Numbered from the stretch's first letter, positions 1 through 6,392 are shown. The stretch is DNA of 11,148 nt from Bacillota bacterium (GCA_023418915.1 JAEZYU010000026.1:1-11148); one strand, 5' to 3'. Program-made: numbers and translations. Notes: generated by a model from the sequence alone, not told the origin.

Positions 1-196
1 ATAAAGGGCCTGAGGAATGGGGTGAATTGCTTGGAGATCCTGCCATTACTACGGCAATACTAGACCGCATTGTGCATAAATGTGAAGTTCTTAACCTAAA
101 TGGGGACAGCTATAGACTGAAGCACCGGGAAACCATATTTGGTAAATAATAGGTGTAAAAAATTATTGATCAAAAATTGTAAAATTATACTTGACA
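1..196 (+). mobile_element. 3' end of an IS21-family element (partial)
   Basis: This is the distal end of an IS21-type insertion sequence that enters from outside the window. It holds the last 49 codons of istB and about 47 bp of terminal DNA. I place the boundary at 196 because the reverse complement of the end begins TGTCAAGTATAA, and the istB-side end of the complete IS21 element in this window begins TGTCAATTAAAA. Reading in from position 197 gives cyclase-like protein sequence directly, which fits an insertion junction there. The istB fragment is clearly diverged from the complete copy, so these are two different IS21 elements. The exact boundary is inferred. Confidence 0.65.
3..149 (+). 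CDS. istB: IstB-like ATP-binding protein, C-terminal fragment (5' end outside window)
   Basis: IstB is the AAA+ helper ATPase that assists the IS21 transposase IstA in target capture. Only the last 48 residues are seen, in frame from position 3 and ending with TAA at 147-149. They include W-x-E-L-L-G-D, then a T-A-I-L-D-R-I-V-H block (the sensor-2/arginine part of the AAA+ fold), and then L-N-G-D-S-Y-R near the C terminus. The same blocks occur in the complete IstB at 1795-2553 (G-D-E-Q-M-T-A-A-L-L-D-R-L and N-G-D-S-Y-R), but intervening residues differ widely and the last dozen residues do not match. The Walker motifs would lie upstream of the window. Confidence 0.85.
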   Translation, partial: KGPEEWGELLGDPAITTAILDRIVHKCEVLNLNGDSYRLKHRETIFGK

Positions 197-898
197 TCTA
201 CAGATGGAAAGTATTACATAGAGAACCCATGCTATACCGGAGAAGATAAGGAGAATTTTGCTGAGAAATGGAATGACCATCCCAATAGAGCAGAAGCCTT
301 TTTTGAATGGATTGAACAAGCTAAAACTAATTTGATTGATTGTCTAGATTTATTTGAGGAAAAAGCTGATATCGCTAGTATTTTTGGCATTTCATTAGGC
401 GAAACCATGGTACAAAAAGTAATCAGTGAATATGATAAAGTCATAGCAAATGCAATTGCCGATAAAATTCAAGAGAAAGAGTTATCGCTAGTATCATACA
501 GAATACAGAGTTTGTTATATGTACCACAAAGGCAGAAAGCTCCTTGGATACTACCAAAGGGGTATAGAGTTTTGATTAAAGCAACTGTTATTGATATGCA
601 AGGGAACAGGTACCAATATAGAAATGACGGGGAGCCATTAGATAAAGATTTAGCAATCGAATTTACTGCAGTTTTTACTGGCAAAATGCCATATACCGTA
701 AAGTGGCAAATTGTAAATACAGGTAATGATGCTGAGGGAAATGGTGACCTTAGGGGAGGATTTGAGGATTCAAATATTGGCAGAAATAAAATACATGAAA
801 GTACAGCATACACGGGGAGCCACTATGTTCAGTGCTTTGTAATTAAGAGAGGTCAGTGTATTGCTAAAAGTAATATTTTCATTGTAAATGTAAAATAG
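197..898 (+). pseudogene. CBASS oligonucleotide cyclase (CD-NTase) remnant: helical part plus AGS-C sensor domain, catalytic core missing
   Basis: CD-NTases of CBASS make cyclic oligonucleotides upon phage infection and so activate a cell-killing effector. About 234 residues remain. The first ~110 are helical, with an F-A-E-K-W-N motif followed by A-F-F-E-W-I. The last ~115 look like the AGS-C (adenylyl/guanylyl cyclase and SMODS C-terminal sensor) domain. Key blocks are P-Y-T-V-K-W-Q-I-V-N-T-G, then G-D-L-R-G-G-F, then H-E-S-T-A-Y-T-G-S-H-Y-V-Q-C-F-V-I-K, and a final N-I-F-I-V-N-V-K. The N-terminal nucleotidyltransferase core, with its G-S and D-x-D metal-binding motifs, is absent. The 5' side ends exactly where an IS21 end stops (about 196), so the gene was probably cut by that insertion. 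An open frame can begin at TTG 191, but that codon lies inside the IS end, has no good RBS, and would give no catalytic domain. I therefore treat the gene as a remnant. The domain call is from memory of the family. Confidence 0.72.
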
Positions 899-1015
899 AG
901 GATATTAAAGGTTTTTACTATCATTACGCAATGATGATTTACACTAAGTATTGCATTGTCTGTTACCACATTATTGTTTGCTAAATAAATATTTATACAG
1001 AAATGGTGAATAGCT

Positions 1016-1733
1016 ATGGATAAAAAAGAGAGTATTGAATTTTGTGTTAATTTAGTTAGAGATTTCATTAGCGATTATTGTGATGGAGAATTGAATCTTT
1101 TATGTGAAATAGATTTGGAGAAAATCGATGGGACTAGCAAATATGGGAAACCTGTAGAATATTTTAAAGCCGGGTGATGGATCCAGACGATTCAATAATT
1201 GCACGAGCTGTTTTATTTTTGCTATACTATGAAGAAATCGCTGATTTATTATTTAGCGATATTGGAACTAAGTATCGTGGAGATACAATATTTACGCCAG
1301 GAAATCTCATAGGAAAATCAGAAAGTTTACTAAATAAAAAAAACAATTGCACATTTTGGGATAAACAGATTATTGACCCAAATAGTGTTTGTGCTCTTCA
1401 AAAGAAGATTAGTGTTTTTATTTCAAAATATCATACATTTCCAAATTTCTTCTTATTGCCTAACAAAAAATAAATATAAAACGGTGGAGTCGTGAAAGAG
1501 GATTTTATACAAGTACAGAATCATTAAATAATTATGAGGGTTTGAGCAATCCAGGATTATCTGATTATATAGACATTTTTTTAGAACAACTACAAATATA
1601 TGTTGAGTGTAATTATTGTACTGATGTTAAATTAACTGAACTATTTAGAGCAAACGACCATAGTGCTTTTGTAGAGAAGGCTAATATACCTGTTTATTTG
1701 GTTGGAAGTGAAACAGCTTTGAGTACATGTTAA
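1016..1733 (+). pseudogene. Unrecognised gene split over three reading frames and abutting IS21
   Basis: No family is recognised. Three consecutive pieces read as one protein of about 240 residues. Frame A starts at ATG 1016 (M-D-K-K-E-S-I-E-F-C) and stops at 1175-1177. Frame B carries on from about 1174 (D-P-D-D-S-I-I-A-R-A-V-L-F-L-L-Y-Y-E-E) to a TAA at 1471-1473. Frame C is open through the same place (K-I-N-I-K-R-W-S-R-E-R-G-F-Y) and runs to TAA at 1731-1733. Both changes of frame are repaired by one extra base; the second sits in the A6 run of CCTAACAAAAAATAAAT. Visible blocks are R-G-D-T-I-F-T-P-G-N, a C-T-F-W-D block, and F-P-N-F-F-L-L-P-N, which look like a soluble globular protein without signal or membrane segments. 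A weak GGTGA precedes ATG 1016. The 3' end runs into the IS21 boundary at about 1734, so the natural C terminus may be lost. It lies 117 bp after the cyclase remnant, but a CBASS effector role is not supported by any motif. Confidence 0.6.
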
Positions 1734-1756
1734 TGTCAATTAAAATTTAGGCCACT

Positions 1757-1779
1757 TACCGGAGTAAAATTAGGCCACC
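1757..1779 (+). repeat. IS21 left-end inverted repeat
   Basis: This repeat contains TACCGG and TAGGCCACC at its edges and pairs with 4093-4115 on the opposite strand (19/23 identities by eye). A second TTAGGCCAC lies just outside at 1747-1755. Such repeated blocks are the probable IstA binding sites. Confidence 0.75.
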
Positions 1780-1794
1780 CATAAATAAAAAAAA

Positions 1795-2553
1795 TTAGCC
1801 TACATCTGCCTGCTTGGCAAGAGCCTGTTTGAACCTATAGCTATCCCCGTTAATGTTCAATATATGAGCATTATGGGTAAGCCGATCCAATAAAGCTGCT
1901 GTCATTTGCTCATCTCCCAGCACCTCCGTCCATTTTGGAAATTCCAGATTTGTAGTAATTATCAGGCTGCCTCTTTCATATCTGGAGGAACAGAACTGAA
2001 ATAGCAGCTCAGAACCTACTCTGCTGAATGGTACATATCCCAGCTCATCGAGTATAACCAGATGAGGCATCAGCCATTGCTTCTCAAGCCTGTTTAGCCG
2101 GTATTCCTGCTGAGCGGCAAGGAGTTCGTTTATCAAACCGGCAGCAGTATAAAATTTTACACGCATTCCTTGGCGGCAGGCTTCATATCCCAGCGATATT
2201 GCAATATGCGTCTTTCCAACGCCGGAATTGCCGACTAGTATGATATTCTCTCGATTTTTGATATATTCTCCCTGCATAAGCTTTAGAAGCTTCGGCTTGC
2301 TTATGGAGGGGATCGCCTTGAAATCAAAGCTTTCCAGTGTTTTAATAACTGGGAAGCTAGCCTGCCGTATACCTCTCTGGATTCTGTTGTTTTCTCTCTG
2401 ATGGATCTCTTGCTCCAGGACACCAAGCAGATACCCTTCATAGTCAAGATTGCTATCGGACGCTTCCCTAGCAAGAGACTCATATGTTTTGGCAGCCTGA
2501 GGCATTTTAAGCTTTCTCAGATATGCTTCCAGCAGCATTTTGTTTACTGGCAT
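1795..2553 (-). CDS. istB: IS21 family helper ATPase IstB
   Basis: This 252-residue AAA+ ATPase works with IstA in IS21 transposition by binding target DNA and activating the transposase. The Walker A motif is G-N-S-G-V-G-K-T (108-115), Walker B is L-V-I-L-D-E (165-170), and the sensor-1-like I-I-T-T-N is at 198-202. A conserved L-L-D-R-L-T-H follows at 221-227. The N-terminal L-R-K-L-K-M-P (12-18) is usual for the family. The start is set by AGGAGGTGATCGTCA directly upstream of ATG 2553, with 9 nt between AGGAGG and ATG. The ORF overlaps the end of istA by 10 bp (ATGCCAGTAA), which suggests translational coupling. Length is normal for IstB and no damage is visible. Confidence 0.95.
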   Translation of the reverse strand: MPVNKMLLEAYLRKLKMPQAAKTYESLAREASDSNLDYEGYLLGVLEQEIHQRENNRIQRGIRQASFPVIKTLESFDFKAIPSISKPKLLKLMQGEYIKNRENIILVGNSGVGKTHIAISLGYEACRQGMRVKFYTAAGLINELLAAQQEYRLNRLEKQWLMPHLVILDELGYVPFSRVGSELLFQFCSSRYERGSLIITTNLEFPKWTEVLGDEQMTAALLDRLTHNAHILNINGDSYRFKQALAKQADVG

Positions 2554-4034
2554 TGACGATCACCTCCTGACATGAGGGCTTTGTACTTATCAAGGTCCGG
2601 CGGCTTTACAGTAACTTCAGGAATGCTCTGAAGCTTTTCCTTGCTAATGGGGATAACCCTGTAGCTTGACACAAGAGTCTGTCCCAATATATTTAAAACT
2701 CCGTCATATCCGTAGACATTGTATGCCATTGCAAGTTCAATAGCATCAGCTACCTGCTCCGGCGGATAATCTCTATGAAGTATTAATATTTTCACAAATT
2801 CCCGGTTGCCTTTCGGATTTCTTGCTGACAGGCAACGGCGATACTGTTCGTAAATAGGCGGAAGAGTTTGAGGTTTGTATACTTTTGTGTTCACCAATGC
2901 ACGTGATTTCTGTAACAATAGATCAAGATAGTGATCAAGTGTAATTTGATCCTGATTACGACCGTGTACCCTCGGATGCTCTGCAATAACCGAGCCTTTT
3001 GAAAATACGTCAACCCTTTCTGCTGAAGCCTTGACCGTAACCCTTTCTCCGACATATGAAGTTGGGACAGAATACCGGTTTGTTTCAAACTGTATCATGG
3101 AGTACCGGTTGACCTTGGCTTCCTTGTACCTTGCTCCGTCGAACCTTACTGCCGGCAATGGCCTTAATGCTGCCTTTTCAGCCTCCCACTTGGGATTTGC
3201 CTCTAGTAGCTTAATGCATTCACTATGCAGGTAATTGTTCAACTCATCAAAGGAATCAACATCCGGACAAGGTACAAAAAACCTCCTGACAGCTTCCTTG
3301 CCTGCATTCTCAACTCCGCCTTTCTCATTACCACGGGCTGGCCTACAGAAGGTGGAATCATAAAGGTAATGCGTCCGAAGGGCTATGAACTGTTCTTGTT
3401 CATCTCTATTGCTGCCTTGAAGCACCTTTTTAACTGCGGTCTTAAGATTATCATATGCTATCCTGTATGGTGTACCATTCATAAACTCAAAGCACTTGAT
3501 GTGACCATCAAAGAAAGCCTCCTGCTTCTCAAATGGGTAAGCCCTGACATAGAAACCGCCTGAACCTCTTAACTTCATAACAAATATGTGTGCCTTGGTT
3601 TCTTTCCCTCTAAGGTAGAAATATGCTTCCGTCCAGTCAACCTCGGCATAGGCACCCAACTCAAACTCCAATGGCAGGAATGCTTCTCTCTGCTTCCGGT
3701 ACTCCTTTCTTAAGTAATCGGATATCGTATTGTAGCCGCCCGTAAAGCCTTCCTGTTTTAAGATTTCAAAGATCTTTGTTCCTGTGTGTCGCTGCTTTCT
3801 ATGCCTGGTTTTATCGTCCTCAAGAATCTGCTGGATCATTGGTATGTACGGACCTAACACCGGATGCATGCGATCCTTAGTTAACTTGTATTTCGGTGGT
3901 TTTGGTTCCTCCAGGGAAATATATCTTGATATTGTATCCCTGTGTAAACCAGTCTTTCTGCTTATTTCTCTAATACTTAGGCCTTCCATGAAGTACATTT
4001 TTCTGATATTCTCTAACTGTGCCATCTTAATCAT
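2544..4034 (-). CDS. istA: IS21 family DDE transposase IstA
   Basis: This 496-residue transposase carries out strand cleavage and transfer for the element. The N terminus holds a helix-turn-helix (S-I-R-E-I-S-R-K-T-G-L-H-R-D-T-I-S-R-Y-I, roughly 20-40). The rve/RNase H-like catalytic core carries the DDE triad at about D133 (A-E-V-D-W-T-E), D195 (A-Y-D-N-L-K) and E242 (K-G-G-V-E-N). A C-terminal beta-rich part contains N-R-Y-S-V-P. I chose ATG 4034 because AGGAGG lies at 4041-4046 with 6 nt spacing; the open frame extends seven codons further upstream (to 4055), but no RBS supports that. istB follows with a 10-bp overlap. Length and motifs agree with a full, intact IstA. Confidence 0.95.
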   Translation of the reverse strand: MIKMAQLENIRKMYFMEGLSIREISRKTGLHRDTISRYISLEEPKPPKYKLTKDRMHPVLGPYIPMIQQILEDDKTRHRKQRHTGTKIFEILKQEGFTGGYNTISDYLRKEYRKQREAFLPLEFELGAYAEVDWTEAYFYLRGKETKAHIFVMKLRGSGGFYVRAYPFEKQEAFFDGHIKCFEFMNGTPYRIAYDNLKTAVKKVLQGSNRDEQEQFIALRTHYLYDSTFCRPARGNEKGGVENAGKEAVRRFFVPCPDVDSFDELNNYLHSECIKLLEANPKWEAEKAALRPLPAVRFDGARYKEAKVNRYSMIQFETNRYSVPTSYVGERVTVKASAERVDVFSKGSVIAEHPRVHGRNQDQITLDHYLDLLLQKSRALVNTKVYKPQTLPPIYEQYRRCLSARNPKGNREFVKILILHRDYPPEQVADAIELAMAYNVYGYDGVLNILGQTLVSSYRVIPISKEKLQSIPEVTVKPPDLDKYKALMSGGDRQCQ

Positions 4035-4092
4035 ACCTTTCCTCCTATATGACAATGTCTGGATAACATAATCATACAGGAAATTTGATTAA

Positions 4093-4115
4093 GGTGGCCT
4101 ATTTTTTTACCGGTA
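4093..4115 (-). repeat. IS21 right-end inverted repeat
   Basis: This is the partner of 1757-1779, about 60 bp upstream of the istA start. It contains GGTGGCCTA and ACCGGTA separated by a T run. The istA promoter must lie between this repeat and the RBS, but I see no clear -35/-10 pair there. Confidence 0.75.
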
Positions 4116-4124
4116 TATGGTACA

Positions 4125-4279
4125 ATTTTAGAGTAGCATTAACAAGTACATTTAGCAATTTGATTCCTGCTCCGGATGAGACATATACAAATTTGTTTTT
4201 AGCACACGATAACATGGAACTTGATAAAAAATTACAGGATATTAAAGATAAAAGTATGGAGAGTAAGCGTAAAAGTTAA
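4125..4279 (+). pseudogene. Coding-looking remnant beyond the IS21 right end
   Basis: An open frame continues out of the IS right end and ends with TAA at 4277-4279. Its outside part reads as about 50 residues: N-F-R-V-A-L-T-S-T-F-S-N-L-I-P-A-P-D-E-T-Y, then N-L-F-L-A-H-D-N-M-E-L-D-K-K-L-Q, ending in a lysine-rich tail. There is no RBS or proper start outside the element; the nearest start codons lie inside the IS. It may be the C-terminal piece of the gene broken at 1016-1733 or of another lost gene. The two flanks do not rejoin cleanly: joining at the shared TACA gives a stop after three codons (I-L-E). No family is recognised. Confidence 0.35.
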
Positions 4280-4373
4280 GAGTAGTGCTTTGTAAATTAT
4301 TAGCTTTATGTCGTAGGTGAATGAAAAAGAATCAAACAAAATTACCCATTAACGTTTATATGTTTTTGAAATA

Positions 4374-4388
4374 TGATATAATCAAAAT
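4374..4388 (+). promoter_or_regulatory. Extended -10 promoter of the ATPase-nuclease operon
   Basis: TGATATAAT at 4374-4382 is a perfect extended -10 (TGn plus TATAAT) for the vegetative sigma factor. A weak -35 (TTTATA, 4355-4360) lies 16 nt upstream. Transcription would start at about 4389, giving a leader of about 30 nt with GGAGGA before the first gene. The element lies outside the IS21, so the operon does not depend on readthrough from it. Confidence 0.6.
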
Positions 4389-4419
4389 AATCAGATGGGT
4401 ATTACTGGAGGAAAGATGA

Positions 4420-5502
4420 ATGAAAATTAAGAGTGTTGTATTCGAGGAATTTGCACTGTTCGATAATTTGAAATTAGATTTTTCACCATATATAAATGTA
4501 ATAACTGGATTCAACGGAGTTGGTAAAACGATTGTCCTTAAGACTCTCTATAGTATAATGAAAACCATAGAAGATATCAATAACGAATTAGTTAACCCTA
4601 AAGTCGGAAAGGTTTCAATTGAGAAGGCAAAAGAGATGTTAGCTTCAAAAATTATAGGGGTTTTTATGCCTGATGAAGGAAGAGTGGGAAGGCTTGTACG
4701 CCGGAAAGCAGGTAGAGGAAATGCAAACATTAAAGTATCTTTTGAACAGAATAAAAATATTCAAATGAGAATATCTACACAAATGGAAAAAAGCATAGAT
4801 TTGATAGATGACTTAAGAGATATTAAAAGTGATATTCAAGCTCTCTTTATCCCTCCAAAGGAGATAATTTCAGCTGCTTCTAATTTTTTTAGTATTTATG
4901 ATAATTACCATATAGCATTTGAAGAAACCTATTATGATTTAAACAAGCTACTCCTTAAGCCATTGACAAAGGGTAAGAATTCAAAAGAACAGAATGCGAT
5001 ATTAGAGAAATTCGAGGATATAATCAGGGGTAAAGTTAGGATGAAAGATAACAAGTTCTACATTAAGGGGAAAGATATGGGAGAAATAGAGATGGGGTTA
5101 GTAGCTGAGGGGGATAGAAAGTTAGCTACAATTCTTCATCTTGTATCTAATGGTACTCTTGGGCCTAATACTATATTGTTTTGGGATGAGCCTGAATCAA
5201 ATCTAAACCCCAATAGAATGAAGTACATATCACAAGCATTAGTGGAGCTTGCTAAAATGGGGGTACAGATATTTATTACAACACACAGCTATTTTCTTCT
5301 CCAGGAGTTTTCGATGATTGCACAGTATGACGCAAAAAAAACTAAACTTGGTGTAAACTTTATCTCATTATATGAAGATAGTGATAGCGGTAGAATCGTT
5401 TCAGACAGTGCCACTCAGACATATGAGCTACAGCATAACTCAATTGTTGAAGAATTTGAGAACTTATATAATCGAGAGCAGGAGAAGCTATATGATAATT
5501 AA
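4420..5502 (+). CDS. AAA_21/OLD-like ABC-type ATPase, first gene of a putative defence operon
   Basis: This 360-residue soluble ATPase has an SMC/OLD-like head. The N terminus has the family's usual opening, with strands around F-E-E-F-A-L-F and then Walker A G-F-N-G-V-G-K-T (30-37). Helical and charged sequence follows (about 50-225). The C-terminal half has a degenerate signature L-V-A-E-G-D-R-K (227-234), Walker B I-L-F-W-D-E-P-E (252-259) with catalytic-type E257, a D-loop-like S-N-L-N-P (260-264), and the H-switch in I-T-T-H-S (286-290). These are all intact, so ATP hydrolysis is expected. No TOPRIM, TM or signal sequence is present. ATG 4420 is set by GGAGGA about 8 nt upstream; the nearby ATG 4416 stops after four codons. 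The stop overlaps the next gene by 11 bp, so the two are translationally coupled. In many phage-defence systems such ATPases sense infection and control a partner effector; that role is inferred here. It could instead belong to a DNA-repair or toxin-like pair. Confidence 0.85.
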   Translation: MKIKSVVFEEFALFDNLKLDFSPYINVITGFNGVGKTIVLKTLYSIMKTIEDINNELVNPKVGKVSIEKAKEMLASKIIGVFMPDEGRVGRLVRRKAGRGNANIKVSFEQNKNIQMRISTQMEKSIDLIDDLRDIKSDIQALFIPPKEIISAASNFFSIYDNYHIAFEETYYDLNKLLLKPLTKGKNSKEQNAILEKFEDIIRGKVRMKDNKFYIKGKDMGEIEMGLVAEGDRKLATILHLVSNGTLGPNTILFWDEPESNLNPNRMKYISQALVELAKMGVQIFITTHSYFLLQEFSMIAQYDAKKTKLGVNFISLYEDSDSGRIVSDSATQTYELQHNSIVEEFENLYNREQEKLYDN

Positions 5503-6070
5503 AGAAGGTAATCTTCAATTTGAGTTTGCAGAAGGGGTCAAGGCAATAAAATTTGATGAGACAGATTATTATGGAAAATTTAAGGATTGCATGCCAGGAA
5601 ACAAAGGAGTAGACATTCTAGCCTATAATGATCAGTATTTTACTTTTATTGAAATAAAAGATTTTAAGGGCTATGAAAATGATAAAGGGAATATTAGACG
5701 CTTGATGATTAATGGGAAAGAAACTGAGACACTGGATGATGAGATTTCCAAGAAAGTACGATCAACAGTAGCTGCTGTATTTGGTAGTCATATTAATCAA
5801 GATAGAGAACTAGATGAATATTTTGAAGCATTGAAAGGCAATGTAAACAACACTAATGAGTTTATTCTTACTATTGATATCATTTTGTTTGTTGAGGGTG
5901 ATATATCAAAAATGGTGAGGAAGAAAGGCTTAAAGCAGGAAACAACTGTGACTTTTCGAGCATTACAAGATAGTCTTAAAAAGAAACTCAAATGGCTGAC
6001 TGGTAGAGTATCGGTAGAGAATATAGAACGAAGAAGAGCGCAAAGATTTTTTGAAGTTACGCGAGTCTAA
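5492..6070 (+). CDS. PD-(D/E)xK nuclease-like effector paired with AAA ATPase
   Basis: This 192-residue protein has no signal or membrane segments. Residues 37-60 have the restriction-endonuclease-like arrangement: N-K-G-V-D41-I-L-A, a short hairpin, then F-T-F-I-E54-I-K56-D-F-K-G. This matches D...E-x-K, with two hydrophobic strands around the E-x-K. A conserved-looking helix follows at about 81-98 (D-D-E-I-S-K-K-V-R-S-T-V-A-A-V-F), as in protein families where this nuclease-like core is encoded next to AAA ATPases. A strand near 124-135 (F-I-L-T-I-D-I-I-L-F) and a basic C terminus complete the fold. I chose ATG 5492, with AGGAG about 7-8 nt upstream; the frame is open further 5', but that part lies inside the ATPase gene and has no RBS. 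The start overlaps the ATPase stop by 11 bp (ATGATAATTAA). DNA or RNA cleavage under ATPase control is inferred from motif and context; the substrate cannot be told. Confidence 0.75.
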   Translation: MIIKEGNLQFEFAEGVKAIKFDETDYYGKFKDCMPGNKGVDILAYNDQYFTFIEIKDFKGYENDKGNIRRLMINGKETETLDDEISKKVRSTVAAVFGSHINQDRELDEYFEALKGNVNNTNEFILTIDIILFVEGDISKMVRKKGLKQETTVTFRALQDSLKKKLKWLTGRVSVENIERRRAQRFFEVTRV

Positions 6071-6139
6071 ATATAGTAATTTGAAAATTCTTGTGAATTG
6101 CCGTAGCTCTTAGTTACTGAGCTTAGCCTTTGTGCAACC

Positions 6140-6172
6140 GAAAAAGTGAATTGGTTTACAATTGGTTTTTTC
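6140..6172 (+). terminator. Probable terminator of the ATPase-nuclease operon
   Basis: The arms 6140-6153 (GAAAAAGTGAATTG) and 6159-6172 (CAATTGGTTTTTTC) pair at 13 of 14 positions counting two G-U pairs, with a 5-nt loop. The stem is A/T-rich with the T run inside the 3' arm. It lies 70 bp after the nuclease stop. A weak GC content keeps confidence moderate. Confidence 0.4.
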
Positions 6173-6248
6173 TGATATATACCCGAAGGTGATAAGCCTT
6201 GTAATACAGTATTATCAAGCATTGCACAGCTTGATTGGAAATTTGATT

Positions 6249-6299
6249 CATTCCATGGTAAGGATGAGGTCACCAGTTCGACTCTGATTGAGGGCTCCA
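6249..6299 (+). pseudogene. tRNA-Thr(GGU)-like 3' remnant with encoded CCA
   Basis: The segment reads as the 3' two thirds of a tRNA. An anticodon arm CATTC / GGATG encloses a loop containing TGGTAA; tRNA-Thr(GGU) typically has CATCC-TTGGTAA-GGATG. It is followed by variable bases AGGTC, a T arm ACCAG-TTCGACT-CTGAT with one mismatch, a 3' acceptor strand TGAGGGC, discriminator T and CCA. The loop is one base too long. The matching 5' acceptor (GCCCTCA) and a standard D arm are not found. The preceding 30 bp (from about 6219) have roughly the right length to be a decayed 5' half. It is therefore either a displaced 3' end left by site-specific integration or a dead tRNA gene. A terminator follows at once, as expected at a former tRNA locus. 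Confidence 0.55.
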
Positions 6300-6307
6300 A
6301 CAATGTG

Positions 6308-6340
6308 AAAGCTTCTAAGGTTTTTACCTGGAAGCTTTTT
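6308..6340 (+). terminator. Rho-independent terminator after the tRNA-like remnant
   Basis: AAAGCTTC (6308-6315) pairs perfectly with GAAGCTTT (6331-6338). Inside, AGGT and ACCT extend the stem around a T loop with one bulge and one G-U pair. A T run ends at 6340. It sits 8 nt after the CCA of the tRNA-like sequence. Confidence 0.75.
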
Positions 6341-6377
6341 CATGTTTACCCTTATTGCTACCCTTACTAATTATGTA

Positions 6378-6392
6378 TGCTACAATATGGTA
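6378..6392 (+). promoter_or_regulatory. Possible extended -10 promoter upstream of the DUF4272 gene
   Basis: TGCTACAAT at 6378-6386 fits an extended -10 (TGn plus TACAAT). No good -35 is found at 16-18 bp; TTGCTA at 6355 is 20 bp away. It would drive the small ORF at 6430 and the DUF4272 gene, with a leader of about 160 nt. It lies just past a strong terminator, which makes a new promoter here likely. Confidence 0.35.

Larger units (their letters stand above)
1734..4124 (-). mobile_element. Complete IS21-family insertion sequence (istA-istB)
   Basis: The element is about 2.39 kb, with istA and istB in the usual overlapping order on the minus strand. The ends carry related inverted repeats: 1757-1779 (TACCGG, then an A/T-rich stretch, then TAGGCCACC) matches the reverse complement of 4093-4115 at 19 of 23 positions. 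The outermost bases chosen are TGTCAA at 1734 on the left and the complement of TGTACC at 4124 on the right, following the 5'-TGT ends common in IS21. The TTAGGCCAC block is repeated on the left (1747-1755 and 1770-1778), as in the multiple terminal repeats of this family. No convincing 4-8 bp target duplication is visible, although TACA occurs on both sides (1724-1727 and 4121-4124). Both ORFs look intact, so the element may be active. Confidence 0.85.

Noticed and set aside
191..196. TTG at 191 as the natural start of the cyclase-like gene
   Set aside because: It lies inside the IS21 end, has no Shine-Dalgarno sequence, and the resulting protein lacks the catalytic domain.
3031..4071. Several plus-strand frames opposite istA
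   Set aside because: They are antisense shadows of the transposase gene, without RBS or recognisable domains.
4085..4124. Start of a 64-residue gene at 4085
   Set aside because: These codons are the IS21 right end itself, read on the opposite strand to istA; only the part beyond about 4125 looks like genuine coding sequence.
5372..5491. A longer nuclease gene starting at 5372
   Set aside because: The extra 40 codons lie within the ATPase gene and read as out-of-frame sequence, and there is no RBS; ATG 5492 has one.
6178..6369. A plus-strand open frame through the tRNA-like region (E-G-D-K-P-C-N-T-V-L-S-S-I-A)
   Set aside because: It has no start or RBS and runs through the tRNA-like 3' end and the terminator stem, which explain the sequence better.
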